Shown here: positions 14,601 through 23,053 of the stretch, piece by piece
How positions within the stretch are numbered: position 1 is the first letter of the stretch
Layout: every line of letters begins with the position of its first letter
DNA from: a virus
Reading direction: 5' to 3' (one strand)
IMG/VR virus record: IMGVR_UViG_3300020445_000017
Coordinates: 1 to 38,521 of that record
Length of the DNA: 38,521 nucleotides
Notes under the pieces: model-generated
Databases searched by the model: none
The model's input: the letters and a program-made list of their open reading frames with translations, nothing else
Told to the model about the DNA's origin: nothing
Translations under genes and position numbers: made by a program

Positions 14601-16930
14601 GTTTCATTTAGTTTGTCCATAAACTCTGTTCTTCCTTTGTTACCCATTTGGTTAAATGGATTTTTAATAAAAGGAAATATAGCATCAATATGTTTGTCTA
14701 GTTTACGCGCTTCTTGACTCGCAAAGTTTATATCAGTAGCCCGAACACCAATGTTTCTTCTTTCCATATCAAAATATTCTTGAGACTTTCTGCCTCTAGG
14801 TCTAAACGCTGCTAAGAATTTATCTATAGCATCGTTATTAGAAGCCAAATCATTTCTTCTTCTGTATAAAGATTTAATTGATGAACCAGTTCCTCCGATT
14901 AAACCTAAGAATAAAGAACCATCTAAACCAAATTTCATTCTGTTTACAATTTCCCTGGACGCAATCTTTTCATCATTGGGGTCTAGCTCGGTAGGGCCTC
15001 CTCCAACCATATCTCCAAATGTACCAACACCTTCTGGATCACCTACAAAAATAGCGTCAGTTACACCTGCTCCCGCTGCTCCGCCAAGAGTTGCCATTAA
15101 TCTTCCGCCTGCATTTAATGAAGTATTAAATTTTTCTACAAGTGCAGGGTCAGTTAGTTTGAAATAATTCCCGTTACGTTTTGCGAGCAGTGCCTGACGT
15201 GCTAGTTTTTCTCCAGCTTTCCAACCATAGTATCCAGGGACACCTAGATTAACACCAACTTTAGCAACCTCTCCTAACCAATGTTCTTTTGCTTTTTCAT
15301 CGAACTCAGTTAAGTCATCAAACCAAGAAGAAACTTTAGCTGCGTTGTTAGTACCAAAACCTAAGTCTAATAAAGAAGCCCCAAGTGTGAAAGCCCCTTT
15401 TGGTATATCAATTAAACCAGATGCAATGCCTGACAATAAACTTTCAACAGCTCCTATTTTGTTTGTTACCTCTAAACCATATTGACCACCGCCAACAGAT
15501 CCTCCTGATGCAAATTTCTTTCTATCCTTTATAGGTATAGCGGAAGCTCTATCTTTCATAATTTCAAGAACAGAATCACCTAAACCTAATCCTGTTAAAT
15601 CCATCATTTGTCTAACTTCTGAATCAAAAGTTGTTTTTGGATTTTCTATTGGTTGTACACCTGCTGGACCTGGTCCGTCAGCATATCCAATACGGCCACC
15701 ATCTTTAACTCCGGTTACTAGATTTGGAGTTGTACCTGTTATCCCTTTTTTTAAAGCTATTGTTTTACTTGTTGAAGTAGGCAACTCTCCAAAATATTTT
15801 AATTTACCAGTCACAGGATCATTAAATACTGATTGTACTTGTAGAGCTTTCATATTCTCATCTATTTTATCTAGTTCTAATTGATTAAGTTTTAGCTCTT
15901 TGTACATTCTTGCTTTTTTTGCTGCTTGATATTCTGGTATCTCATCTAATTTTTTTAAAATTGCTTCTCGCTTAGCTAATTTATCTAAAAGTTTAGGTTC
16001 CATACCTTTATGAAAAAATTGATTTTTAGTACTAGTGGTTAAAAAAGAAGGCTTTAATAACTTAGTATCCTTAGTAAATAAATCAGGCATGTCATCCACA
16101 GCAATTTTATACCTGCCACCTTGAGTTGCATTACCAGCTACATGAGAGCTATCTAATTGAAAATCATTTAAATCATCACCAAGACTTTTTCCCAGTGATG
16201 TGTTGTGTCCTTTGTTTACGTCTCTTGGATTAAGTCCTTTTGTTTTACGTACACCTTCTCTAACCATTTTTTTAGTTAGCATCATTGCTTGACTTGCAGA
16301 GCTGCTGATGTTTGATGGACCAGCTCTTTCTTTAACTAAACCTAAAGTCTTTTTGCCATAATAATGTACATGGTCGCTTATAGTACTCCAGTCTCTTTTG
16401 CCTTTGTACAAATTTAGTAGTTTACCAACCACTGAATTCGGAACTTGTCCTTCCGGGTATTTAAAAAATTCTTTAACTAACGATACAAACTCTTCTTTTT
16501 GAGTACCATTAGAAAAAGAAGCTCCGTGTGGATTTACAATAGGAATATCACTACTTTCTCTAAGGTTTTTTGAACGTACTTTACCCGACGCTTTTCTTGC
16601 TAATTTGTTTTGTTTAGAAATTGATTGTAACGGAGCAAACTCTATATTACTGACTAATGAAGATTTACTTGGTCGACTTGTTTTAGTTGTTCTTATTAAT
16701 CTATCAAATTCATTTTTACCAATCTTAGCACCTGCTAATTTTTCATAATTTTTAGCAAAAGTTTCGTAGATTCTTCTTTTACTGGCGTCAAAGGCGTGAC
16801 TTTTTAAAGGGTTTGATTCTGAAGTAAGACCTCTTCTGGGTTTAGGGGCGTTTTTAGCTAAATCAGCAATTTCTTTTTTAGCTACTTTAGCTAGTTTAAC
16901 TACAGCTGGAGCAAATAGTTTAATACTCAT
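11651..16930 (-). CDS. Giant internal virion/DNA-ejection protein (1759 aa)
   Basis: This is the largest gene of the window. The protein is basic at its N-terminus (KLAKVAKKEIADLAK) and has a Gly-rich motif GGRIGYADG near residue 411 and another near 472 (FASGGSVGGGQYG). Several hydrophobic, Gly/Ala-rich segments follow at roughly residues 500-700, with a further one near 1345-1360; the rest is long and helical. I see no transglycosylase or protease motif. Size, hydrophobic patches and position after other Gly/Ala-rich proteins and before lysis genes fit the largest ejection protein of podoviruses (compare T7 gp16), which crosses the cell envelope to let DNA in. A tape-measure role is less likely because the tail genes are of the short-tailed type. 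Confidence 0.7.
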   Translation of the reverse strand: MSIKLFAPAVVKLAKVAKKEIADLAKNAPKPRRGLTSESNPLKSHAFDASKRRIYETFAKNYEKLAGAKIGKNEFDRLIRTTKTSRPSKSSLVSNIEFAPLQSISKQNKLARKASGKVRSKNLRESSDIPIVNPHGASFSNGTQKEEFVSLVKEFFKYPEGQVPNSVVGKLLNLYKGKRDWSTISDHVHYYGKKTLGLVKERAGPSNISSSASQAMMLTKKMVREGVRKTKGLNPRDVNKGHNTSLGKSLGDDLNDFQLDSSHVAGNATQGGRYKIAVDDMPDLFTKDTKLLKPSFLTTSTKNQFFHKGMEPKLLDKLAKREAILKKLDEIPEYQAAKKARMYKELKLNQLELDKIDENMKALQVQSVFNDPVTGKLKYFGELPTSTSKTIALKKGITGTTPNLVTGVKDGGRIGYADGPGPAGVQPIENPKTTFDSEVRQMMDLTGLGLGDSVLEIMKDRASAIPIKDRKKFASGGSVGGGQYGLEVTNKIGAVESLLSGIASGLIDIPKGAFTLGASLLDLGFGTNNAAKVSSWFDDLTEFDEKAKEHWLGEVAKVGVNLGVPGYYGWKAGEKLARQALLAKRNGNYFKLTDPALVEKFNTSLNAGGRLMATLGGAAGAGVTDAIFVGDPEGVGTFGDMVGGGPTELDPNDEKIASREIVNRMKFGLDGSLFLGLIGGTGSSIKSLYRRRNDLASNNDAIDKFLAAFRPRGRKSQEYFDMERRNIGVRATDINFASQEARKLDKHIDAIFPFIKNPFNQMGNKGRTEFMDKLNETLLSGESVMNGIGKVEFGTMDKTLMDEVTSIMKSRGAKQKDIEGVFDSFESIRGRWGRMFSRLGTTMDDDVRKEFAPLFAKKFKDYLGSTYEIFQNKSLLPLMRYKPTQESLDKVIKIFQDSAEDAGKPITREQAEFYANQVVETAKLPRDLATSGEKTSGIYFNAPDFFANRTTLSEIEGRGTVALEDLINTDKKAFGELFGKVSDPMQTMLTGTNRLSLIARRNQFFNELLKSDELMTAERAKFLAENPGGVTPNTMRGFFRETEREAVEAFGQNIKQIDIDPSRTIEAGITNPLNGKYAEKGVAEAIEESSMIARDKSTLQQLYDSFVLYPKATSQMAKTILSPVTHVRNFISAGAFASSNGLFLQSPDEIAAAMKDAFKALQIPGSRMANDEYRKLLSLGVVNSNVRLGDLTKLLKDTNFGETVNSRKALRGLMQPLSKAKKWTEDMYTAEDDFWKITSYALERQRLNKAYSKYGINKTIDELDEEAADIIRNQIPNYDMVNDFIRATRKLPLGNFVSFPAEIMRTTANILQRGLKEVNLAHTLDDGRIVHPLRNIGYKRLFGLGTTVVAIPYGTVEAAKAIYDVSEDEMKALRRFVPDWSKNSTLVPIKDKDTGELKYIDFSHANAYDTMIRPITALYTGIQRGMDEGEIGREVMKGMWEGTKETLSPFVSESIWTTAISDIFLRGGRTREGNRLWTDETPWGERMNKAVMHAAKTQFPGSIETFKRMDLAIEPVDIIMKGKYDKYGQAFELGDELLGFAGMRAVKVDPLRAMKFKIADFRTGINNARREFTSPLLRGGPVTPEQIVDRYKVASEALYRVQEKMHRDYMAALTLGTGVEDLDLQFADRVSNVQLDSIKRGFFKPFVPSENIEKAFRENAIAIGDADPYRRAKGLIERLIKLYDGMPLGLRLPEVNNPFKTSGIGDLPVMGSPAFQGLMNSPATTASMTAGIPNVQQQQQTAMAGQQVFGPNDSIFGVG

Positions 16931-16939
16931 ACTGTCCCC

Positions 16940-19141
16940 CTAGGTAAGAGTACCATTAATGAAGGCTTTAGCTCTCTCTAAACTATTAAATGCTTTTACA
17001 ACTCCGTCCATATTAACAGCTACATAATAACCACCACTTCTTTGATCATAGTCAACGAAGACCTGTCCGAGTTTTTTGGATAGTTCGTCTGTATCTATTT
17101 CATCACCATCATCTATGTAAGGGCCTACTGATGGAACGCCTGCTGCGTTAGCTTCTTGTTGAATTTGTACTGTTTGTAAGAAGTCTGTGTCACCGCCCGC
17201 TACTGCTTGTAGGTTAGCTTGTTGTAACATTTGATCACTACCTGTAATATCTGCAAATGCTTGGTTGACCGCGGCTGTGTTTATATCTTGTTTAGCTGTT
17301 CTTCTAGATTTTACTTCATCACCTAGTGCTCGATTACCTTCTCGTAATGCTCCGCTCCAACCCTCGCCTTCTTCTAAAGCACCTGACATAGCAAACATAG
17401 TATCTGCAAAGGTACCTAAGTTATCATCTTTAGTTTCTGCTCCTAATAACTCTTTATAGAGTTCAATTTTTGCTAAGTATTCTTGTTTCATTTTTTCTTG
17501 TTGCTCTGCAGCTGTTGCAAACTCAACGGGCTTAAGATCTGTATTATCAATTACTGCAGCTTCGGGATCTTCTTTTGTGTAACCAAACCAGTTATGACTT
17601 GCAGATCCATAACCTCTTAAGTTATCCACAATATCTTCTGGTTTCCCTGTGAGAGTGTCATAAAGAGATAGACCCGCTTGCATTGGCAATCTAGCCATCT
17701 GTTGCGCTCCATATCCTGCATAATCTAACAGAGTTGAATCCTCATCAAGTTCATATGTAGGAATCCGAGAACTTGGCATTGATCCTGCAATGTAAGCTGC
17801 TGGAACAGCTCCCATAGCAGCAGTTCTTCCTATTTGACCAGGTAGAGACATTATACCTGTTCCTAATCCTTTTCTTCCGTCTCTTCCAAATTGTTTTAAT
17901 AACTCTCTTCGATTAGCAAAAGCTGCTTTCTTAGCGTCTGCAGCTGATTTAGCTGCTGCTGCAGCATCAGCTTTACCTTTTTTACCAGCTTTTTTAAGGG
18001 CAGCTTTAGCTGCTTCATCAGCTTCTCTTGCAGCCTTTGCTGCTGCTTGAGCTGTTTTTATGTCTGCTTGTCTTTGCTGTATGGTTTTTAATCCTTTTTT
18101 ACCAAACTTTAGATAATCTTTTATGCCTGACGGTCCGCCTTTTGTACCTGCTTTTAAGCCGCCAAAAAAAGTTCTAGCTCCAGGAGCTATAAACCTTCCG
18201 AGTCCTTTTGCTCCTTGAACTAACCATCCGTAGTGGCCTTCTCTATCTCCTTGCTTTGCTGGAGACCAATCTGGTTGATAACCAACTCTTCCAGGAACAA
18301 ATCCTTTTGGTAAGACATGTCCGCCTGTTTTATATCCTTGTGCCATCGGTCCGCGCTGCGGTGGAACCGTTTTAGTTAATCCGGAAGTTAATCCAACACC
18401 GTGAGCCTTATCTACATTGCCACCCATCGTGAACATCTTCCTTCTTAAAGCAACCGGTCCTCCGTTTGCATATTGTCCATAATAATTTTCAGCTTCATTT
18501 AAATTCATAAAAGGTTGCCAACCAGTATTTGAAGGAGCTGGTGAATATGAGTTAGTTGCTGCGTTATAAGTACCTGGTGCTCCTCCACTTGCATTTGTAT
18601 TTACAGGTGTTGTGTTTGCATTGTTTGCATTAGTTAAAGCTGTATGTTGAGCAGTCGTAGCCCACGGAGCTATATTCCCTTGTAATTGTGATGTAGCTCC
18701 AGCCGCTACTGTAGTTGGATCCATACCAAGAACACTCGTTATTCTGTCATGATAATCTTTATATTTATATGTGTTATCAATTTCTCCTGGTGCTTGATAT
18801 CTAGTGTTTGTTATATTACCGGTGAATAGTCCTCTTGGATCTCCTGCTTCTATAATATTTCTTTTATAAGCTTCAGCTGCTTTATAAGCGGGTGAATCTG
18901 ATCCTAGTCCTTTGTGATACTCTTGCCAGTCATTATCTCTAAATGACTCCTCTCTAAGAGTAGTACCTGGCATTCCAGGAAGCCAACTATATAAATACTC
19001 TTCTGGGTCTATATCTCTACCGCCAGCCCAGCTACTTGCTTTTTTGTTCTTTTTGACATAATCCATGTTACCTTCCATCATAGCATTGTAGAGGTTTCTT
19101 TCTCTTTCCTGTCTAGCTAATTGTAAGTCTCCTCCTGACAT
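16940..19141 (-). CDS. Internal virion/ejection protein (733 aa)
   Basis: This large protein has three parts. The N-terminal region is polar, with an Asn/Thr/Ala-rich linker (about 165-205). The middle carries GGPV, GGNV and GGHV motifs at about 225-275, then a long Ala/Lys helical stretch (about 355-410) and a hydrophobic Gly/Ala segment near 435-455. The C-terminal part is acidic and helical. It is flanked by other Gly-rich virion genes and has an AGGAGG ribosome site formed by the glycine codons ending the upstream gene. A component of the ejectosome or virion core is the best reading. No enzymatic motif was found. Confidence 0.6.
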   Translation of the reverse strand: MSGGDLQLARQERERNLYNAMMEGNMDYVKKNKKASSWAGGRDIDPEEYLYSWLPGMPGTTLREESFRDNDWQEYHKGLGSDSPAYKAAEAYKRNIIEAGDPRGLFTGNITNTRYQAPGEIDNTYKYKDYHDRITSVLGMDPTTVAAGATSQLQGNIAPWATTAQHTALTNANNANTTPVNTNASGGAPGTYNAATNSYSPAPSNTGWQPFMNLNEAENYYGQYANGGPVALRRKMFTMGGNVDKAHGVGLTSGLTKTVPPQRGPMAQGYKTGGHVLPKGFVPGRVGYQPDWSPAKQGDREGHYGWLVQGAKGLGRFIAPGARTFFGGLKAGTKGGPSGIKDYLKFGKKGLKTIQQRQADIKTAQAAAKAAREADEAAKAALKKAGKKGKADAAAAAKSAADAKKAAFANRRELLKQFGRDGRKGLGTGIMSLPGQIGRTAAMGAVPAAYIAGSMPSSRIPTYELDEDSTLLDYAGYGAQQMARLPMQAGLSLYDTLTGKPEDIVDNLRGYGSASHNWFGYTKEDPEAAVIDNTDLKPVEFATAAEQQEKMKQEYLAKIELYKELLGAETKDDNLGTFADTMFAMSGALEEGEGWSGALREGNRALGDEVKSRRTAKQDINTAAVNQAFADITGSDQMLQQANLQAVAGGDTDFLQTVQIQQEANAAGVPSVGPYIDDGDEIDTDELSKKLGQVFVDYDQRSGGYYVAVNMDGVVKAFNSLERAKAFINGTLT

Positions 19142-19142
19142 A

Positions 19143-20348
19143 TTAACCTCCTCCTCCTTGTCCGAATAAGCTACCTAAGTTACCTAGTATTCCAGCTGTA
19201 TTCATAATTCCACTAGCCATGCTTTGACTACCGCTAGGTCCTGGTCCAGCAGTTGATCCAATAGTAGTACCTGTTCCGTATCCACCCATTAAACCTGAAA
19301 TCTGTTGTCCAACAAAACCAAGTTGTTCATAAGGAGCATACTGAGCAAGTTTATTTTTATTAGCCATTGCATCAATACCTGCTTGAGCATATTTCTGTTG
19401 TTGATCACCGAAGCTAGATAGAACACCAAACTGTTGAGCACCTAATCTTCCTACATCTCCAGCCAACTGAGACTGAGCTGCTAGTGTATTTTGGAAAGGC
19501 GACATTTGTGATCCAGCTAATTGACCTTGAGCTGTTCCTGCTTGTTGTAATGCACCGATATCTTGACCAGCATAACCAGAAGCAGCTTGTCCTAGAGCAC
19601 CTGTTTGTTGACTAACACCCATTCGATTAGCTATATCTTGTTGTCTTCTAGTCGCAGCATCTGTAAACATTTCTCTATTTAATCTTCCAGATAATAAGTT
19701 TCTATTTAACTGATCTTGTTGTGCTTGTGCTATCTGTGCCTGGGCTGCTCTTGTTCCACCAAACACACCCATCCGACCTTGATCTAATCTTAAATCTTGA
19801 ATTCTTTGAGCTGCGCCTTGATCATAAGCAGCAAGTTCAGCGTCAACGTAAGCTTGTCTTTGAGGATCCATATACTCATCAATAGAACCAGCCCCGGTCC
19901 CCGCTCCAGGACCCGCTAGTCCTCTTGCGCCAGCAAGGTCAGCCATTGCTTGTTGCTGATACGGAGTTGCAGCCCCCGATATCGCTTGAGCTCCTGCCAT
20001 CCCTTGCATTTGATTCATTGCTGCTTGAGCATTACTTAATGCTGTAGCACCGGCACCTTGAATTTGGTTTGCGGCTGTTGTCGCTCTATCTAAATATGGT
20101 TGGAAAGCCGCGATCCCCGATCCGCTGACCGCGCCTGTTGCTGGATCGTATTGAAACCCTTGTTGACCAAGAGCTGTTTGCATTGCTTGTTGTTGCGCTT
20201 GGTTTTGTGCAGCTACACTAGGAGCAAATGCTGCAGTATTAATATTACCACCCATTATCCCCGCTAGTTTAGGGCCGAACGTGGCCAGCATGGATTCTAT
20301 ATGTGGTGATGATAACGTGGTTGACGTTGTTTCCGCTCTATCTACCAT
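19143..20348 (-). CDS. Ala/Gln/Gly-rich internal virion protein
   Basis: This 401-residue protein is dominated by Ala, Gln and Gly. It has a long helical middle (about 155-245, containing DPQRQAYVDAEL and GVFGGTRAAQAQIAQAQQD) and a glycine-rich end finishing FGQGGGG. This composition and the GVFGG(S/T)RA-type motif recur in podoviral ejection or core proteins, similar in role to T7 gp14 or P22 gp7. It starts in a TAATG overlap with the gene upstream and lies one base from the gene downstream, so the group is expressed as a unit. The role is inferred from composition and position. Confidence 0.6.
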   Translation of the reverse strand: MVDRAETTSTTLSSPHIESMLATFGPKLAGIMGGNINTAAFAPSVAAQNQAQQQAMQTALGQQGFQYDPATGAVSGSGIAAFQPYLDRATTAANQIQGAGATALSNAQAAMNQMQGMAGAQAISGAATPYQQQAMADLAGARGLAGPGAGTGAGSIDEYMDPQRQAYVDAELAAYDQGAAQRIQDLRLDQGRMGVFGGTRAAQAQIAQAQQDQLNRNLLSGRLNREMFTDAATRRQQDIANRMGVSQQTGALGQAASGYAGQDIGALQQAGTAQGQLAGSQMSPFQNTLAAQSQLAGDVGRLGAQQFGVLSSFGDQQQKYAQAGIDAMANKNKLAQYAPYEQLGFVGQQISGLMGGYGTGTTIGSTAGPGPSGSQSMASGIMNTAGILGNLGSLFGQGGGG

Positions 20349-21844
20349 TATACTTTAGCCTCCAAGTTATTCATTAAATCATACATTACTTGTGCCCCTT
20401 TATTTACATCTCCATTACCTGCTGCTTTAACAGCATCGCGGGTCATCACAAATTCGTCCTTTGATAGCATTGCGGGCACATCATCGGCTTGTGGCACTTC
20501 ACCCATTGGCATAAATCCACCTTGACGTCCGTCCCATTGTGTTCCTTTAGGTGGCATCATTGCTTGCCCTGGAGTAGTAACAGCAGGAGCATTCATAATA
20601 CCTCCGATGTTTCTGTGTACACGGCCACCTGTATTGTAGAAATCATTCATATTCATTTCATCTAAATTAAATTCTAGCATTTCAATTTCTTTTGGTGATA
20701 ATTTATCTAGAGATTTACCATACTGCTCTAGTGCCATGTTTTCCAAAGTATCCGCACGTTCTGCCATTGGATCTGGTGCTGATGCCATTTGCATATTTCC
20801 AGAATCAGAGAATTTATTTCTAAGTCTCATCATCTCTTCTTCAAAATCATCCAGTTCATCTGGAGTTAAATCTTTATATTCTTTATTAAACATTCTTTGA
20901 GCATGGTCATCTGCATCTTCAGGAGAACTCCATCCTCCCCAACTAAACCCTATACGACCACCGTTTGCTTTTACTTCAGGAGCGGTCAATCTTTCAAGTA
21001 AGAAAGCTTTATCTTCTTCACTCAGATTTCCTCCTCCTATCAAACCAATAATTTCATCAGGATCTTCATGACCTATTCCTTTTAGATACCGTACTTGACT
21101 TAATAAATCCTGTTGGTCTTTAGTTGGTCTGTAATGGTCGGTGTCGCTTGCTTCCACATCTTCTGGATCACCACCCGTCAATCCTTTTAATAAACCTCCA
21201 AGCCAAAATCCTGGTCTTTCTATACGACCACCGTTAGCTGCGCCTTGTGTTGTGTAAATTGGATAATTAGTTCCTGGGAATTGTATTCTTCTACGTTGGC
21301 TAGGATCAGCTGGTACTTCTGTGTGACCTCCGCCCATCATCTCTCCTAAAGGTCCATAAATTGTGTTTATATCTTCATTTGTATAACCAGCATTCTGACC
21401 ATACATTCTCATCATATTATAGTTTGCTTGATTAAGAGCTTTTCTATCAATTGGATCTTCTGCTTTTTCAGGTTTATCTCCTAGCATTCCCATACCAAGA
21501 GCAGCTAAGCCACCGTAAGTCGCAAGACCTTTTTTTGATAAAGGATTTGCTAAGCCAGACATTATTCCTTTTGCTAAAGTTCCTTTACCTAAGGCAAGTT
21601 TACCTCCTGTACCAAAAAGACCTGGTGTTGCTGCAGTAAGACCTTTCTCTCCTAAGAAAGGTAATAATGAACCTCCTGCTGTTCCCGTTCCGCCTATTGC
21701 TGCTTTTCCAAGCATAGCTCCTTTACCCCCGGCAAACATACCACTCATACCACCAGTAGCTGCCATTAAAGCGAGAGGTATTAATACCTTTGGCCTAGCT
21801 ATTTTCTTAACAACTTTTTTAAGACTCTTTCCAATCGATCCCAT
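20348..21844 (-). CDS. Membrane-active Gly-rich virion protein with GGRIG motifs
   Basis: This 498-residue protein starts with a cationic segment (KSLKKVVKKIARPK) followed by a hydrophobic Gly/Ala region to about residue 120, as in membrane-penetrating ejection proteins. The middle has NGGRIERPG (about 205), NGGRIGFSW (about 295) and TGGRVHRN (about 406). The C-terminus DDVPAMLSKDEFVMTRDAV followed by an Ala/Asn helix is a block I know from many marine phage structural proteins. It starts in a TAATG overlap directly after the acyltransferase-like gene. Lysines near the hydrophobic N-terminal region would be natural targets if that enzyme modifies virion proteins, which is speculation. Confidence 0.6.
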   Translation of the reverse strand: MGSIGKSLKKVVKKIARPKVLIPLALMAATGGMSGMFAGGKGAMLGKAAIGGTGTAGGSLLPFLGEKGLTAATPGLFGTGGKLALGKGTLAKGIMSGLANPLSKKGLATYGGLAALGMGMLGDKPEKAEDPIDRKALNQANYNMMRMYGQNAGYTNEDINTIYGPLGEMMGGGHTEVPADPSQRRRIQFPGTNYPIYTTQGAANGGRIERPGFWLGGLLKGLTGGDPEDVEASDTDHYRPTKDQQDLLSQVRYLKGIGHEDPDEIIGLIGGGNLSEEDKAFLLERLTAPEVKANGGRIGFSWGGWSSPEDADDHAQRMFNKEYKDLTPDELDDFEEEMMRLRNKFSDSGNMQMASAPDPMAERADTLENMALEQYGKSLDKLSPKEIEMLEFNLDEMNMNDFYNTGGRVHRNIGGIMNAPAVTTPGQAMMPPKGTQWDGRQGGFMPMGEVPQADDVPAMLSKDEFVMTRDAVKAAGNGDVNKGAQVMYDLMNNLEAKV

Positions 21845-22260
21845 TATATCATGTATTCCTTAGTTGTAATTTTCATGTGATTTCTTATTAATCCGTTTGG
21901 AGCTAATCTTAACCATTGAACTGGTTTTCCTACTCCTAATAAATGTGTGAAGAATGTTTTATAAAATGTCATAGCTTCGTTATGTTTCCTTTTAAAGATT
22001 GTATCAATGACCCAAGTTCTATCTCCACTATTCCAATCATTGAAACCAATCTCCCTAGTTTCTAAATATCTTTTTTCAGCTTCCTCACTTAAGAAAGCCC
22101 AATTTCGGAACCCATAAAGTCCATCATCGTCGGTATGGATTTTAAATTGTCCCAAAACAATTGAGGGGTAAATATGTAAGTAGATTTCTTTTAGACTGTT
22201 ATCAAACCATATTGGGTATTCGAACTTATATAATTCGATGATGTCAAAAAGCTCATCCAT
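21844..22260 (-). CDS. HlyC/RTX-type lysine acyltransferase-like protein
   Basis: This 138-residue protein matches the core of toxin-activating lysine acyltransferases, which move a fatty acyl group from acyl-carrier protein to lysines of RTX toxins. The blocks are GFRNWAFLSEEAEKRYL (50-66) and DWNSGDRTWVID (75-86), close to the HlyC equivalents. Asp86 aligns with the catalytic Asp92 of HlyC. By eye, the catalytic His23 of HlyC falls near Tyr15-Trp18, with no His there. His29 and His42 are the nearest, so activity is uncertain. It directly precedes four ejection-type virion genes, a C-before-substrate order like hlyC-hlyA. No RTX toxin gene is present. A degenerate or N-acetyltransferase-type binder is the alternative. 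Confidence 0.7.
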   Translation of the reverse strand: MDELFDIIELYKFEYPIWFDNSLKEIYLHIYPSIVLGQFKIHTDDDGLYGFRNWAFLSEEAEKRYLETREIGFNDWNSGDRTWVIDTIFKRKHNEAMTFYKTFFTHLLGVGKPVQWLRLAPNGLIRNHMKITTKEYMI

Positions 22261-22287
22261 ATTTCACCGCAAGATGGTTAGTCTTGT

Positions 22288-22530
22288 TTACTCGCCGCTA
22301 CCAGAACCTATAGGTAACTGAACGACTTTAACCTGTATATCTTTGACCTTGTTCGCGCTCCATGCTTGGCCGCAATTCGAACAATTTCCGGTCGCTTGTT
22401 CATCTGAATCTACCTCATTATCACAATTTTTGCAATAAATTCTATGATGAACCTCTGGTTGAATTACAGGAACCTCTTTACCTTCAACCATTGTTGTGCT
22501 TAAAACCTTAGATTCTTGTATTTTTACCAT
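22288..22530 (-). CDS. Zinc-ribbon protein
   Basis: This 80-residue protein has CKNC near residue 33 and CSNC near residue 50, a rubredoxin-like zinc knuckle pair in a short acidic/Gly loop. Beta strands and a Ser/Gly tail follow. The start is the ATG at 22530, which overlaps the upstream stop (TAATG) and has GGAG at good spacing; the longer frame from 22554 would need a TTG start and lacks a site. The function is unknown. It lies between small virion genes and the acyltransferase-like gene, so a virion or assembly role is possible. Confidence 0.65.
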   Translation of the reverse strand: MVKIQESKVLSTTMVEGKEVPVIQPEVHHRIYCKNCDNEVDSDEQATGNCSNCGQAWSANKVKDIQVKVVQLPIGSGSGE

Positions 22531-22886
22531 TATGTAATCTCCACTAGAGAGCAAATAACATGCAGTGCATTAGCCCCTGAGGCTGTTGCTTTCAATACAT
22601 CTCCTTCTTCTAATACCAAAGGATTGGTTAATAGCTCTAGTGTTGTATTAGAAGCAACTGCTTTTGCTTTATACATCACTATATCAGCAGGACCTAAACT
22701 CTGATCCGCTATTTTAACATCTAAGTTTACAGAACCACCTGAGTCATTACATACCAGTAATGATTTAACTATAGTAACTGTAGGTGGTATAGGCGGACTA
22801 GATAACTGAGACGTAGGCACAGTATATATGTTTGTTTCGTTTGTATTGATGAAGTCTACGCTCTTATTTAAATATCTATCTGCCAT
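22530..22886 (-). CDS. Small beta-rich virion-type protein
   Basis: This 118-residue protein has alternating strands and a proline stretch (SSPPIPPTVTIVKSL), with VCNDSGGSVNLDVKI and LVLEEGDVLKATASG downstream. This looks like a compact beta-sandwich of the sort used for phage surface or tail decoration. I know similar proteins as uncharacterised virion genes in marine phages, but the role is not established. It is coupled at both ends by TAATG overlaps and so belongs to the tail operon. Confidence 0.55.
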   Translation of the reverse strand: MADRYLNKSVDFINTNETNIYTVPTSQLSSPPIPPTVTIVKSLLVCNDSGGSVNLDVKIADQSLGPADIVMYKAKAVASNTTLELLTNPLVLEEGDVLKATASGANALHVICSLVEIT

Positions 22887-23053
22887 TATATTCCAAACCA
22901 GCTCCTTGCTGACTGTTGATCTCTTAGGTCGTCTTGATAAGAAAAGTTTAACTGATCTATAAGACTTTCTAGCTCACGAATCAAGACATCTTGCTGTTCT
23001 CGACTAAATTCGTCTGCTGGTAAAGGTAGTCTTACAACTGAAATCTGTGCCAT
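22886..23053 (-). CDS. Small conserved tail-operon protein (55 aa)
   Basis: A 55-codon frame starts at ATG 23053, in a TAATG overlap with the gp10-like gene, and ends in a TAATG overlap with the next gene. The product starts MAQISVVRLPLPADEFSREQ and then forms an amphipathic helix (DVLIRELESLIDQLNF). It ends with a polar stretch and WFGI. Double coupling and exact fit between neighbours make it very likely coding. I know similar short proteins in this position of marine podoviruses without a known role; an assembly chaperone or connector peptide would fit. Confidence 0.65.
   Translation of the reverse strand: MAQISVVRLPLPADEFSREQQDVLIRELESLIDQLNFSYQDDLRDQQSARSWFGI

Noticed and set aside
11651-16930. 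Tape-measure protein of a long-tailed phage
   Set aside because: The connector set (gp4-like, SU10-type adaptor, gp10-like) and the absence of tail tube, terminator and frameshifted tail chaperone genes point to a short tail, so an ejection protein fits better.
22288-22554. Longer zinc-ribbon protein starting at 22554
   Set aside because: It would need a TTG start without a ribosome site. ATG 22530 has GGAG and a TAATG overlap.
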